Source: an uncultured Parabacteroides sp. (GTDB lineage: Bacteria; Bacteroidota; Bacteroidia; Bacteroidales; Tannerellaceae). From it: a stretch of 64,000 nucleotides of DNA. Within the stretch, counting starts at the first letter, position 1. Every line of letters starts with the position of its first letter. The position numbers and the translations under genes are program-made. The stretch spans positions 1-64,000 of the forward strand of contig CAJTMR010000012.1 of the NCBI GenBank assembly GCA_910577325.1, in the 5' to 3' direction. Below the pieces are notes generated by a model. The model made no database searches and was not told where the DNA came from. It was given only the letters and a program-made list of their open reading frames with translations. Positions 53,001-61,421 of the stretch are shown piece after piece.

Positions 53001-55721
53001 ATGGAAAGAAAAAGAGTTTATACATTCGGAAATGGAAAAGCCGAAGGTAAGGCGGATATGAGAAATCTGCTGGGTGGTAAAGGTGCTAACCTTGCCGAAA
53101 TGAACCTGATTGGCGTTCCGGTTCCTCCCGGATTTACAATTACTACAGAAGTGTGTTCCGAATATTATGATTTAGGAAAAGACAAAGTAGTTGAACTGTT
53201 GAAATCAGACGTTGAAAAGGCGATTTCCAATGTTGAGACGTTGATGAATTCTAAGTTTGGAGATGTCGCTAATCCGTTATTGGTCTCTGTTCGTTCCGGT
53301 GCCCGTGCGTCCATGCCAGGTATGATGGATACGATCTTGAACTTAGGTTTGAACGATGAAGTCGTGGAAGGATTGAGCCGTAAGACAAACAATCCTCGGT
53401 TTGCATGGGATTCATATCGCCGTTTCGTGCAGATGTACGGAGACGTCGTGCTGGGTATGAAACCGACTAACAAGGAAGATATCGATCCATTTGAAGCTAT
53501 CATCGAAGAAGTAAAGGAAACAAAAGGCGTTAAGTTGGACAATGAGCTGGATGTGGAAGATTTGAAAACGCTGGTCGCTAAATTCAAAGTAGCTGTCAAA
53601 GCCCAGACCGGCAAGGATTTCCCGACTTCCGCTTATGAACAACTTTGGGGGGCCATTTGTGCAGTGTTTGACAGTTGGATGAACGAACGTGCCATCCTTT
53701 ATCGTAAGATGGAAGGGATTCCTGCCGAATGGGGAACGGCTGTCAGTGTGCAGGCTATGGTATTCGGTAATATGGGCGATACTTCCGCAACTGGTGTATG
53801 TTTCTCTCGTGATGCTGGTAATGGAGAAGATCTTTTCAATGGTGAATATTTGATCAACGCACAAGGCGAAGATGTTGTGGCTGGTATCCGTACACCGCAA
53901 CAGATCACGAAGATCGGTTCGCAACGTTGGGCGGAACGTGCCGGTATTTCAGAAGAAGACCGCGTAGCCAAATATCCTTCTATGGAAGAAGCCATGCCGG
54001 AAATCTATAAACAACTGGACGAATTGCAGACAAAGTTGGAAAACCATTATCATGATATGCAGGATATGGAGTTTACCGTACAAGAAGGAAAACTGTGGTT
54101 CCTGCAAACCCGTAACGGAAAGCGTACCGGTGCTGCGATGGTTAAAATTGCAATCGACTTGTTACATCAGGGGATGATTGATGAGAAAACAGCATTGAAA
54201 CGTATTGAACCGAATAAACTGGACGAATTACTTCACCCGGTATTTGACAAGGCGGCTGAAAAACAGGCTAAAGTCTGGGTGAAAGGTTTGCCGGCATCTC
54301 CGGGAGCGGCTACGGGGCAGATTGTGTTCTTTGCCGAAGATGCTGCAAAATGGCATGCTGACGGAAAGAAAATTGTAATGGTTCGTATCGAAACGTCTCC
54401 TGAAGATCTGGCCGGTATGGCTGTTGCCGAAGGTATCCTGACTGCTCGCGGCGGTATGACTTCACACGCAGCCGTTGTTGCACGTGGTATGGGTAAATGC
54501 TGCGTATCCGGGGCCGGAGCTTTGGAAATCGATTATAAGAATAAGACTGTCGAAGTGGATGGCGTTAAGCTCAAAGAAGGCGACTATATTTCTATCAACG
54601 GTACGACTGGTACGGTTTATGTCGGAAAGGTCGAGACGAAGGCCGCCGAACTGTCCGGTGATTTTGCCGAATTGATGACTTTGGCAGATAAATACACGAA
54701 GTTACAGGTTCGCACGAATGCCGATACTCCGCACGATGCTACGATCGCACGTAATTTCGGTGCCGTAGGTATTGGTTTGTGCCGTACGGAACATATGTTC
54801 TTCGAAGGTGAGAAAATCAAGGCCATGCGTGAGATGATTCTGGCGGAAGATGCGGAAGGGCGCAAGAACGCACTGGCAAAGATCTTGCCTTACCAGAAGG
54901 AAGACTTCAAAGGTATTTTCAAGGCAATGGCAGGCTGTCCGGTAACCGTACGTCTGCTCGATCCTCCTTTGCACGAGTTCGTTCCTCATGATCTGAAAGG
55001 TCAGGAAGAAATGGCTGAAGCAATGGGTGTATCGGTAAAAGAAATTCAGAAACGTGTTGAATCGCTTTGTGAACACAATCCGATGTTAGGACATCGCGGT
55101 TGCCGCTTAGGTAACACATATCCTGAAATCACGGAAATGCAGACGCGTGCTATTTTGGGAGCGGCCCTTGAATTAAAGAAAGAAGGTGTTGAAGCAAAAC
55201 CTGAGATCATGGTTCCGCTGACAGGTATCCTATACGAGTTCAAAGAGCAGGAAAAAGTGATCCGTAAAGCAGCCGCACAGTTGTTTGAGGAAATGGGGGA
55301 CAACATCGACTTCAAAGTCGGGACGATGATCGAGATCCCACGTGCTGCATTGACAGCAGATCGTATTGCTTCTTCTGCCGAATTCTTCTCATTCGGGACA
55401 AATGACCTGACACAAATGACCTTCGGTTATTCTCGCGACGATATTGCTTCCTTCTTGCCGGTTTACTTGGAAAAGAAAATTCTAAAAGTGGATCCGTTCC
55501 AGGTTCTTGATCAAAAAGGAGTGGGACAATTGGTTAGAATGGCTACCGAAAAGGGGCGTGTTATCCGTCCGGACTTGAAATGTGGTATTTGCGGTGAGCA
55601 TGGTGGTGAACCTTCTTCTGTGAAATTCTGCCACAAAGTAGGACTGAACTATGTCTCCTGTTCACCGTTCCGTGTTCCAATCGCACGTATTGCGGCGGCG
55701 CAGGCTGCGATAGAGGAATAA
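53001..55721 (+). CDS. ppdK: Pyruvate, phosphate dikinase
   Basis: A 906-residue enzyme interconverting pyruvate, ATP and phosphate with phosphoenolpyruvate, AMP and pyrophosphate. The N-terminal ATP-grasp domain starts with NLLGGKGANLAEMN; the swivelling domain carries the phospho-acceptor His489 in GGMTSHAAVVARGMGKCCVS; and the C-terminal PEP-binding barrel has FSFGTNDLTQMTFG and the catalytic Cys in KCGICGEHGG near residue 857. Full length and all key residues are present. I use the ATG at 53001 over a TTG two codons earlier. It stands alone between two strong terminators and suits PPi-linked glycolysis in anaerobes. Confidence 0.98.
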   Translation: MERKRVYTFGNGKAEGKADMRNLLGGKGANLAEMNLIGVPVPPGFTITTEVCSEYYDLGKDKVVELLKSDVEKAISNVETLMNSKFGDVANPLLVSVRSGARASMPGMMDTILNLGLNDEVVEGLSRKTNNPRFAWDSYRRFVQMYGDVVLGMKPTNKEDIDPFEAIIEEVKETKGVKLDNELDVEDLKTLVAKFKVAVKAQTGKDFPTSAYEQLWGAICAVFDSWMNERAILYRKMEGIPAEWGTAVSVQAMVFGNMGDTSATGVCFSRDAGNGEDLFNGEYLINAQGEDVVAGIRTPQQITKIGSQRWAERAGISEEDRVAKYPSMEEAMPEIYKQLDELQTKLENHYHDMQDMEFTVQEGKLWFLQTRNGKRTGAAMVKIAIDLLHQGMIDEKTALKRIEPNKLDELLHPVFDKAAEKQAKVWVKGLPASPGAATGQIVFFAEDAAKWHADGKKIVMVRIETSPEDLAGMAVAEGILTARGGMTSHAAVVARGMGKCCVSGAGALEIDYKNKTVEVDGVKLKEGDYISINGTTGTVYVGKVETKAAELSGDFAELMTLADKYTKLQVRTNADTPHDATIARNFGAVGIGLCRTEHMFFEGEKIKAMREMILAEDAEGRKNALAKILPYQKEDFKGIFKAMAGCPVTVRLLDPPLHEFVPHDLKGQEEMAEAMGVSVKEIQKRVESLCEHNPMLGHRGCRLGNTYPEITEMQTRAILGAALELKKEGVEAKPEIMVPLTGILYEFKEQEKVIRKAAAQLFEEMGDNIDFKVGTMIEIPRAALTADRIASSAEFFSFGTNDLTQMTFGYSRDDIASFLPVYLEKKILKVDPFQVLDQKGVGQLVRMATEKGRVIRPDLKCGICGEHGGEPSSVKFCHKVGLNYVSCSPFRVPIARIAAAQAAIEE

Positions 55722-55755
55722 CGGCTGATCCCGATTTTGAGGAAATCAAATAAAA

Positions 55756-55806
55756 AAGCGTCATTCAAACAGCTTTTAAAAGGCATTTGAATGACGCTTG
55801 TATTTT
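55756..55806 (+). terminator. Hairpin terminator after ppdK
   Basis: AAGCGTCATTCAAA (55756-55769) pairs exactly with TTTGAATGACGCTT (55786-55799), 14 bases, then GTATTTTTGG. It lies 34 bases past the stop. Confidence 0.9.
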
Positions 55807-55899
55807 TGGTTTGAATAACTCGAATGCGAGAGAGGGTGACCGGAATTTTTGAAACGCTTTTCATCAGTATTACTTGATCAATCGTTATATTATAAAAAT

Positions 55900-57165
55900 A
55901 TGTATACAATACAAGAATGGATTAACAATCGTCTGATCGAATGGGGTATTATCAGCAATTCGGCAAATGAACTGGACAATACGATCATTCTACTGCTGAT
56001 TATTGTTGTAACGGTCGGTATCGACTACGCCTGCCGTTATATCTTTTTGAACATGTTCAAACGTATTGCGAAGAGAACCCGTAACCAGTGGGACGATCTG
56101 ATCGTCGAACGCAAGATTATCAATAAGCTGATGCACATGATCCCTGCCATTTTGGTGTATGTGCTGTTGCCGTTGGCTTTCCCTGCCGATGAGACGCCCA
56201 AGATACTAAGAATCCTGCAAATGATATGCAATATTTATATCATTGCTGTTTCGCTTCGTTTTATCAATGCTTCTCTGAATGTCGTACATGAAATATACAA
56301 TCGGAAGGAATCGCTCAAGAACAAGCCGTTGAAAGGCTTCATACAGTTGTTGCAGGTTAGCGTTTTCTTTATCGGTTTTATACTGATCATTAGTATTCTG
56401 ATCGGTAAATCTCCGACAACGTTGTTTGCCGGGTTGGGTGCTTCTGCCGCAATCCTGATGTTGGTGTTCAAAGATACGATCTTGGGATTCGTAGCCGGTA
56501 TACAGCTTTCTGCCAACGACATGTTGCGTCCGGGAGACTGGATCACGATGGAAAAATATGGAGCGAACGGGACGGTTATAGAAGTCACGCTAAATGCCGT
56601 CAAAGTCAAGAACTTCGATAATACGATTACAACGATTCCTCCTTATGCCTTAGTGAGTGATGCGTTCCAAAATTGGCGCGGCATGTCGGAATCGCCTGGG
56701 CGACGGATCAAGCGCTCCATCAATATCGATATGAACAGCGTGAGCTTCTGTACACCGGAGATGTTGGCTAAATTCCGCAGAATATCCTTGCTGACAGATT
56801 ATATTGATGAGAAAGAAAAAGAGCTGAACACCTATAACAAGGAACATCAGATTGACGGTTCCATCCGTGTAAACGGTCGGCGGCAAACAAATATTGGTGT
56901 GTTTCGTGCCTATTTGGTCAATTATTTGAAAAGCCTTCCGGAAGTTAGCAAAGAACTTACTTGTATGGTCCGTCAGTTACAACCAACGGAAACTGGCATT
57001 CCGATTGAACTCTATTTCTTCTCTTCTGTAAAAGACTGGATACCCTATGAAGGCATTCAATCTGACGTATTCGACCATGTATTGGCTGTAATCCCGGAAT
57101 TCGGGCTTAGCGTCTTTCAGAATGTTTCCGGTAGCGATTTAAGAGGTTTGAAAATAGTGAAATAA
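55900..57165 (+). CDS. MscS family mechanosensitive ion channel (YbdG-like)
   Basis: A 421-residue inner-membrane protein with about five transmembrane segments before the MscS core. The pore helix region reads GLGASAAILMLVFKDTILGF (about residue 185), followed by the beta domain QLSANDMLRPGDWITMEKYG and a long cytoplasmic C-terminal part with an insertion typical of the YbdG/YnaI branch. It would open under membrane tension during hypo-osmotic stress. I take the ATG at 55900; the frame runs up to a TTG at 55849 with no family match. The MITE-like element lies 74 bases downstream. Confidence 0.92.
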   Translation: MYTIQEWINNRLIEWGIISNSANELDNTIILLLIIVVTVGIDYACRYIFLNMFKRIAKRTRNQWDDLIVERKIINKLMHMIPAILVYVLLPLAFPADETPKILRILQMICNIYIIAVSLRFINASLNVVHEIYNRKESLKNKPLKGFIQLLQVSVFFIGFILIISILIGKSPTTLFAGLGASAAILMLVFKDTILGFVAGIQLSANDMLRPGDWITMEKYGANGTVIEVTLNAVKVKNFDNTITTIPPYALVSDAFQNWRGMSESPGRRIKRSINIDMNSVSFCTPEMLAKFRRISLLTDYIDEKEKELNTYNKEHQIDGSIRVNGRRQTNIGVFRAYLVNYLKSLPEVSKELTCMVRQLQPTETGIPIELYFFSSVKDWIPYEGIQSDVFDHVLAVIPEFGLSVFQNVSGSDLRGLKIVK

Positions 57166-57238
57166 CGAAATATAGGAGTTGTATTCACAACTTTGGGAAA
57201 TTCTCTGTTTTATATTGTTTCTATTTTTAATTGGATTT

Positions 57239-57411
57239 AGAGCCTGTTTAAATTTTGTTCAAAAAGTTTATTTCAACTTCTTTTGAGTTTCTTTCCGGTC
57301 TGTTTTCCTGTTTTTATTCGTCACATAGCCCGCTATGCTCCTTATAAAAACAGAAAAACATCCTCAAAAAGAACTCTCAAAAGAATGTTGAACAAAATTT
57401 AAACAGGCTCT
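57239..57411. mobile_element. MITE-like palindromic element, copy 3 (173 bp)
   Basis: It has 24-base exact terminal inverted repeats identical to those of the 30704-30868 copy, the same inner TTCTTTTGAG/CTCAAAAG pair, and a central dyad CTGTTTTTAT/ATAAAAACAG (57308-57353) around CATAGC-CC-GCTATG. It is flanked by TA. It is non-coding and lies at the boundary between core genes and the accessory cluster. The remaining parts of the 487-base gap 57166-57652 hold nothing I recognise. Confidence 0.85.
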
Positions 57412-57652
57412 AATAAGATTAACTATAATTTTAAAATTACGTTCTCACATTAAGGTATTCGGATAAGGACAATATCGAATAAAACACGTTTTTAGGGTTA
57501 CTGCTTTCTTCCAATTCCGTTTTCATACCCAATCACGATAAAAGTTACTACTCTATTTTATTTATGGCAAAGTTATACATATTCATGCGTAAATATATGT
57601 ATTATTTTTCTATTTATTTGTACCTTTACGCCTAAATAGCAGAATAGATAAA

Positions 57653-58495
57653 ATGAAAAGGGAAAATCTACATCAACCGTTTGAAATCTGTTTTAGTGAA
57701 CTGGACGAATCACAATTAAAGGAACACGACCATACTTTTTTTGAACTGGTGTATATTCTATCGGGAACAGGTATTCAATGGATAAACAACAATAAATTTC
57801 CGTACCATGACGGACATCTTTTCATGATTACTCCCGGTGATATACATTCTTTCGACATTCACACTACCACAAAGTTTGTATATATAAAATTCAATGACAT
57901 CTACATTCATTCGGCTGTTTTTGGAGCAGAAAACATACAACGGTTAGAATTTATACTGCAACACGCTAATCACCGCCCCGGTTGCATCTTGCGCAATAAA
58001 ACCGACAAATTGTTGGTTAAACCTATGATAGAAGCGATTATCCGTGAATGTGTGAATAGGAACATATACAGCAGTGAAATTATCACGCAGTTAATCAATA
58101 CGATTATTATTGTTGTAGCTCGTAACATTGCCATGTTCTTACCTGAACAGATAGATGAGAATTCAGAAGAAAAGTCACTGAATATCCTGCAATACATTCA
58201 GTCTAATATTTGTTATCCCGAAAAAATAAAAGCCAAAGCTATAAGCCAACATTTTGGCATTTCTCCTAATTATCTTGGGAAATACTTCAAAAAGCAGACT
58301 AATGAAACCATGCAGCAGTATATCTTAGACTATAAAATGAAAATGGTAGAAAGTCGGCTTTTGCACAGCGAAATGAGGATTAACGAAATAGTAGAGGAAT
58401 TGGGCTTTACGGATGAAAGCCATTTGAATAGGCTATTCAAGAAATACAAAGATTGTAACCCTACTGAATTTAGAAAGAAACATCGGGGGCAATAA
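57653..58495 (+). CDS. AraC family transcriptional regulator
   Basis: A 280-residue regulator with an N-terminal cupin (about 15-100; HDHTFFELVYILSGTGIQWI and LFMITPGDIHSFDI) and a C-terminal AraC double helix-turn-helix (about 180-278; ISQHFGISPNYLGKYFKKQT and ELGFTDESHLNRLFKKYKDC). It is the first gene after the MITE-like element and reads as more AT-rich than the genes before it. Its target is not evident, since no sugar or transport genes adjoin it; only broken or small unknown genes follow. A long hairpin ends the gene. Confidence 0.88.
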   Translation: MKRENLHQPFEICFSELDESQLKEHDHTFFELVYILSGTGIQWINNNKFPYHDGHLFMITPGDIHSFDIHTTTKFVYIKFNDIYIHSAVFGAENIQRLEFILQHANHRPGCILRNKTDKLLVKPMIEAIIRECVNRNIYSSEIITQLINTIIIVVARNIAMFLPEQIDENSEEKSLNILQYIQSNICYPEKIKAKAISQHFGISPNYLGKYFKKQTNETMQQYILDYKMKMVESRLLHSEMRINEIVEELGFTDESHLNRLFKKYKDCNPTEFRKKHRGQ

Positions 58496-58504
58496 GGTTC
58501 TTTT

Positions 58505-58555
58505 TTAGTGCAAGGTGCAAGTATATATCTATATATAGCTTGCACCTTGCACTAA
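58505..58555 (+). terminator. 17-bp perfect inverted repeat after the AraC gene
   Basis: Arms 58505-58521 and 58539-58555 (TTAGTGCAAGGTGCAAG and its complement) are exact, with a 17-base AT loop. Each arm is itself a doubled GTGCAAG unit. It begins ten bases past the AraC stop. A T-run precedes rather than follows it, so termination would suit a minus-strand transcript as well or better. Confidence 0.75.
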
Positions 58556-58696
58556 TCGTAAAAGATTTATTTTCAATAATTTGTGTATTTAAAAATAAAG
58601 TTGTCTCTTTGAACCGAAGATAAAAGCAGACACAATCCCGACAAGGGAAGCCAAATGTTCTCTGAAAAAAGTGTCTAATTCGTATCCCTTAAAAGA

Positions 58697-58933
58697 TTGA
58701 GGTGTGCTAAGATATTGATTTTAAGACTTGTGAGCCGCATATTCAAGACCCATTACGGTTCCCATGGCGAGCACTATTTCTTGTTTTTTGATGAACTCAC
58801 AGACGGGCAACTGATTCGGTTCCGAGAAAAATTGCGAATGAAAAAGGAGAAACATGCAGCGTTGAAGCAACAAATCCGTTCAGAAGTAGAAGCCATATCC
58901 GAAAGTCAATGCGATCAGGCTTTAATCCAATAA
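58697..58933 (+). other. Doubtful open frame, possible gene remnant
   Basis: A 78-codon frame open from a TTG. Its C-terminal half is a charged, helix-prone stretch (FREKLRMKKEKHAALKQQ), while its start has no support. I recognise no family. It could be the C-terminal tail of a lost gene, in keeping with the broken genes just downstream, or chance. The 513-base gap between the AraC and zinc-ribbon starts holds only this, the hairpin and a promoter. Confidence 0.25.
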
Positions 58934-58940
58934 AAACAAG

Positions 58941-58948
58941 TAACTTTG
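58941..58948 (+). promoter_or_regulatory. Promoter -7 element before the zinc-ribbon gene
   Basis: TAACTTTG matches TAnnTTTG, 61 bases before the ATG at 59009. Confidence 0.45.
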
Positions 58949-59008
58949 CAGCCAGATTGTGATAACTCATATTTGTGTTGGACTTATGGACAAAAAAGAA
59001 TAAATACA

Positions 59009-59209
59009 ATGGAAATGAAATTCTGTCAGAGCTGCGGAATGCCGCTCACAAACGAAATCCTCGGAACGAATGCCGATGGTACACCTAACGAGGATTACTG
59101 CATCTATTGCTACAAGGACGGCAAGTTTACACAAGACATGACTATGGAGCAGATGATCGATCACTGCGCCCGGTTAATAAGGTTGTCGCCCCGGCAATGG
59201 AGCCTATAA
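59009..59209 (+). pseudogene. Truncated zinc-ribbon protein gene
   Basis: The first 52 or so codons encode the small zinc-ribbon protein common in Bacteroidales: KFCQSCGMPLTNE with its CxxC, then EDYCIYCYKDGKF with the second CxxC, and TMEQMIDHCA. The expected C-terminal helical part is missing; after MIDHCA the frame enters foreign sequence (RLIRLSPRQWSL) and stops. The metal site is intact, so a shortened 66-residue product might still fold, but the gene has clearly lost its end through a deletion that joined it to a DJ-1/PfpI fragment. Confidence 0.75.
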
Positions 59210-59352
59210 AATCCATCAGCGGCTTCCGGACTTTACCCGATTATTCGTTTGAAACGATGTCCGACGATTATGCGGCGTTGGTGCTGATAGGCGGCTTCGG
59301 CTGGACTACCCCTATCGCAGAGCAGGTCGTGCCGATTGTCAGGCAAGCTGTT
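59173..59352 (+). pseudogene. Internal fragment of a DJ-1/PfpI family gene
   Basis: In the frame beginning at 59173 about 60 codons match the DJ-1/PfpI glutamine-amidotransferase-like fold: ISGFRTLPDYSFETMSDDYA followed by ALVLIGGFGW and EQVVPIVRQA. The start of the gene and everything after this piece, including the nucleophile-elbow cysteine region, are missing. It runs straight into the GNAT fragment. The family reading is from memory of Bacteroidales relatives; the fragmentary state is plain. Confidence 0.7.
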
Positions 59353-59353
59353 T

Positions 59354-59512
59354 ATTGGAAAGGCTATGCAGGATGCCGCCCGCTATGGTTTCAAATATCT
59401 GAATCTCTGCACAGACCATATCGGGTATTATGAAAGATTCGGCTTCAATTATTTAGGCAATTGCCATCATCCGTGGGGTGAAACAACAAGAGTATATCAA
59501 ATCAAATTATAA
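59354..59512 (+). pseudogene. C-terminal fragment of a GNAT acetyltransferase gene
   Basis: The frame ending in TAA at 59510-59512 encodes about 52 residues typical of a GNAT C terminus: GKAMQDAARYGFKYLNLCTD, then HIGYYERFGFNYLGN and a basic tail. The acetyl-CoA loop and all upstream parts are lost. It is in a different frame from the DJ-1/PfpI piece, so no fused protein is made. The next intact gene starts 14 bases later. Confidence 0.72.
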
Positions 59513-59525
59513 TAAAAGAAAAATT

Positions 59526-60113
59526 ATGAGTATGGATCATAAGGCGTTTGTGTTTGACACAAAGAAATTTCACGCTGAGATAGAACCTGTCATGAAAGAC
59601 AGCATCAAGAACACCGAAGTGGCTCACCGGTATATCAGTGAACACCTTGACGAGTTGCAATCACCTTACACCGGTAATACGCTGGAGGAAGGTTGGGAAG
59701 AAGAGTTCGGCGAACTGACACTTCAAGTTTATTTCGACATCCTGCTTACCGCCTGTTACGATGTAGAGGACGATTGCGGCCTGTGTGACATGTGGGATGC
59801 CGTGAATGAGGTCATCAAGAGCCTCGATGTGTTTGAAGAGGGAGAACTTCCTGTATTGGGTTGGACAGTGGAGATAGAGGATGTCGTCATTGATCCTGGC
59901 ATGGAAGGTCTGGGCATCATCGAATGCGATGAGGTGGAGGAAATTCTGAATATATTGGAGGAAAACAGGGACGAAGCGGAAAATGCCGAAATCGAGACCG
60001 AAGACCTGCTGTATGAAGCAGAACCGGAAGAATGGATGGAAGCATATGATAATCTTTGCAACCTTTATAAGAAAGCACTTCGGCAGAACAAAGGTCTGCT
60101 TCTTACTTTCTGA
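59526..60113 (+). CDS. Acidic protein of unknown function
   Basis: A 195-residue, very acidic protein (many Asp/Glu, few basic residues) with no signal peptide or membrane segment. Regions include KDSIKNTEVAHRYISEHLDE near residue 20, a cysteine-containing middle part (CYDVEDDCGLCDMWDAV near 80), a probably beta-rich LGWTVEIEDVVIDPGMEGLG, and a C-terminal helix pair. I do not recognise the family. Such charge and size are common among immunity proteins and other inhibitors, but this is only an analogy. It follows the gene fragments by 14 bases and precedes the 328-residue orphan by 46, so they may be cotranscribed. ATGs at 59526 and 59532 are both possible. Confidence 0.75.
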   Translation: MSMDHKAFVFDTKKFHAEIEPVMKDSIKNTEVAHRYISEHLDELQSPYTGNTLEEGWEEEFGELTLQVYFDILLTACYDVEDDCGLCDMWDAVNEVIKSLDVFEEGELPVLGWTVEIEDVVIDPGMEGLGIIECDEVEEILNILEENRDEAENAEIETEDLLYEAEPEEWMEAYDNLCNLYKKALRQNKGLLLTF

Positions 60114-60159
60114 CCATTCAGTCATAAAACATGTGTTGGATTAGATACTATATAATAAG

Positions 60160-61146
60160 ATGTTCTCACGGATTTATGAAATAGATGATTTGCTGCAGCT
60201 TCGGGAATATTTGATGGGATTTTCCGATTGCGAGAAGGTGCGGGCATATTTATCAGCCGAATTTCTGAAGTATAGCCGATACCGTAATGCCGAGGAATGG
60301 AACAGGGCAGTAAGGCTTTGCGAATGTCTGGCGATTATAGGTTGGGGAAATCTTGAACCACTCGAAGCGATAAAAGGCATTTATTTCAACGGTAATCCTA
60401 ACACATTTTTTATCAATCGTAATGCGAAGGTTCGTTTTTTTGATGCCGTATGGTCAAAGAGGAAAGAGGGTATGGCCATTGATTTCGGAGCATCATCTTT
60501 TCTCGGGAGTCCCGATGCTCCGTTAATGAAAAGCCCGATTTCAGAAGATGTCATAGGCGAAATCCGGTCAATGAAACTGAACAGCCAACGAAACTGGATT
60601 CCTAAAAATCCGATATGTATAACATGCGGCCTTGCGAATTGTTATGCAAATTCGAAGCCTGTCATAGAGAGCATGGAACAAGAGCTCAAACCGGCATTGA
60701 ATCAACGCATGCGTCCTGAATTATATGGCAATGCCGTCAACCGGATTATTCTGAATTGTTCATTTAGTTTCTATGACAATTATCATTGCAAAACCAATTA
60801 TATTATTGCCGACGAGTCTTTGTGCTTGAAGCAGAAAGATTTTTATCCGGCTTTGCTTGGTATGTTCTCGGAGAAAGAAATAGAGGATAACGGCTATTAT
60901 CTCCGAAATCGCTTTACGTATGTCCCGTTCAGAGCGGATACCGGAATGACACGTGTCGGGATTGTGTTGGAGAAAGAATTCAGCGAACTGCCACATCTAA
61001 GGCAGAAACAAGTGCTGAGTGAATACTTTCTCCATGCTGTCAATCAGTGTGCAAAGCGATTATGCAAGAAAGTTAATTATGACTTCAAGCTGATGATAAA
61101 TGATTTTACAGCCATTCTGGAAGAGTGGCAAGGAAAAGTAAAATAA
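60160..61146 (+). CDS. 328-residue protein of unknown function with clustered cysteines
   Basis: A soluble, probably cytoplasmic protein with no family I recognise. The N-terminal quarter is helical (YEIDDLLQLREYLMGFSDCE). A central segment has PICITCGLANCYANSKPV near residue 150, a CxxCxxxxC group that could bind metal, and is followed by a region of alternating hydrophobic residues (NRIILNCSFSFYDNYHCKTN). The C terminus is helical and ends in EEWQGKVK, overlapping the frame of the next small gene. The acidic gene before and the DUF7660-like gene after lie on the same strand at short distance, which suggests one unit. Confidence 0.75.
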   Translation: MFSRIYEIDDLLQLREYLMGFSDCEKVRAYLSAEFLKYSRYRNAEEWNRAVRLCECLAIIGWGNLEPLEAIKGIYFNGNPNTFFINRNAKVRFFDAVWSKRKEGMAIDFGASSFLGSPDAPLMKSPISEDVIGEIRSMKLNSQRNWIPKNPICITCGLANCYANSKPVIESMEQELKPALNQRMRPELYGNAVNRIILNCSFSFYDNYHCKTNYIIADESLCLKQKDFYPALLGMFSEKEIEDNGYYLRNRFTYVPFRADTGMTRVGIVLEKEFSELPHLRQKQVLSEYFLHAVNQCAKRLCKKVNYDFKLMINDFTAILEEWQGKVK

Positions 61147-61163
61147 GAAATATAGTTTATAAG

Positions 61164-61415
61164 ATGGAAAGTATTTCTAAACGTATTGAAGAGATATCGG
61201 ACAAAAAGGCTTTTTTAGCGTTCTTGGACGAACTGAATAACAGTTCTCTGACAAATTCTGAAGAATGGGAAAATCGGACAATAGACGAGTTTCTTAACGC
61301 CATACAATCGTGGATAGAGGATTTTTCGTCATCAGAGTTTAATGATATTGATTGGGGAAAGGTTGATTATTCGTTGCTTGCGAGGATTCTATATATGGGA
61401 AAGATATATGAATAA
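61164..61415 (+). CDS. DUF7660-like small protein
   Basis: An 83-residue protein. The pattern EEWENRTIDEFLNAIQSWIE followed by a short linker and LLARILYMGKIYE agrees with the small DUF7660 family (W-N-x-x-L/I-x-x-F-L-x-A-x-x-x-W-I-x-D, with a C-terminal Y-E). Its function is unknown; relatives often sit in variable clusters, sometimes near toxin or immunity genes. I start it at the ATG at 61164, 17 bases after the previous stop; the frame is also open from 61125 inside that gene. Family assignment by eye is moderately sure. Confidence 0.7.
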   Translation: MESISKRIEEISDKKAFLAFLDELNNSSLTNSEEWENRTIDEFLNAIQSWIEDFSSSEFNDIDWGKVDYSLLARILYMGKIYE

Positions 61416-61421
61416 AATACC

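Noticed and set aside
59107..59433. A new 108-residue gene in the frame of the DJ-1/PfpI fragment
   Set aside because: Its ends are out-of-frame zinc-ribbon and GNAT sequence; only the middle 60 codons have family character.
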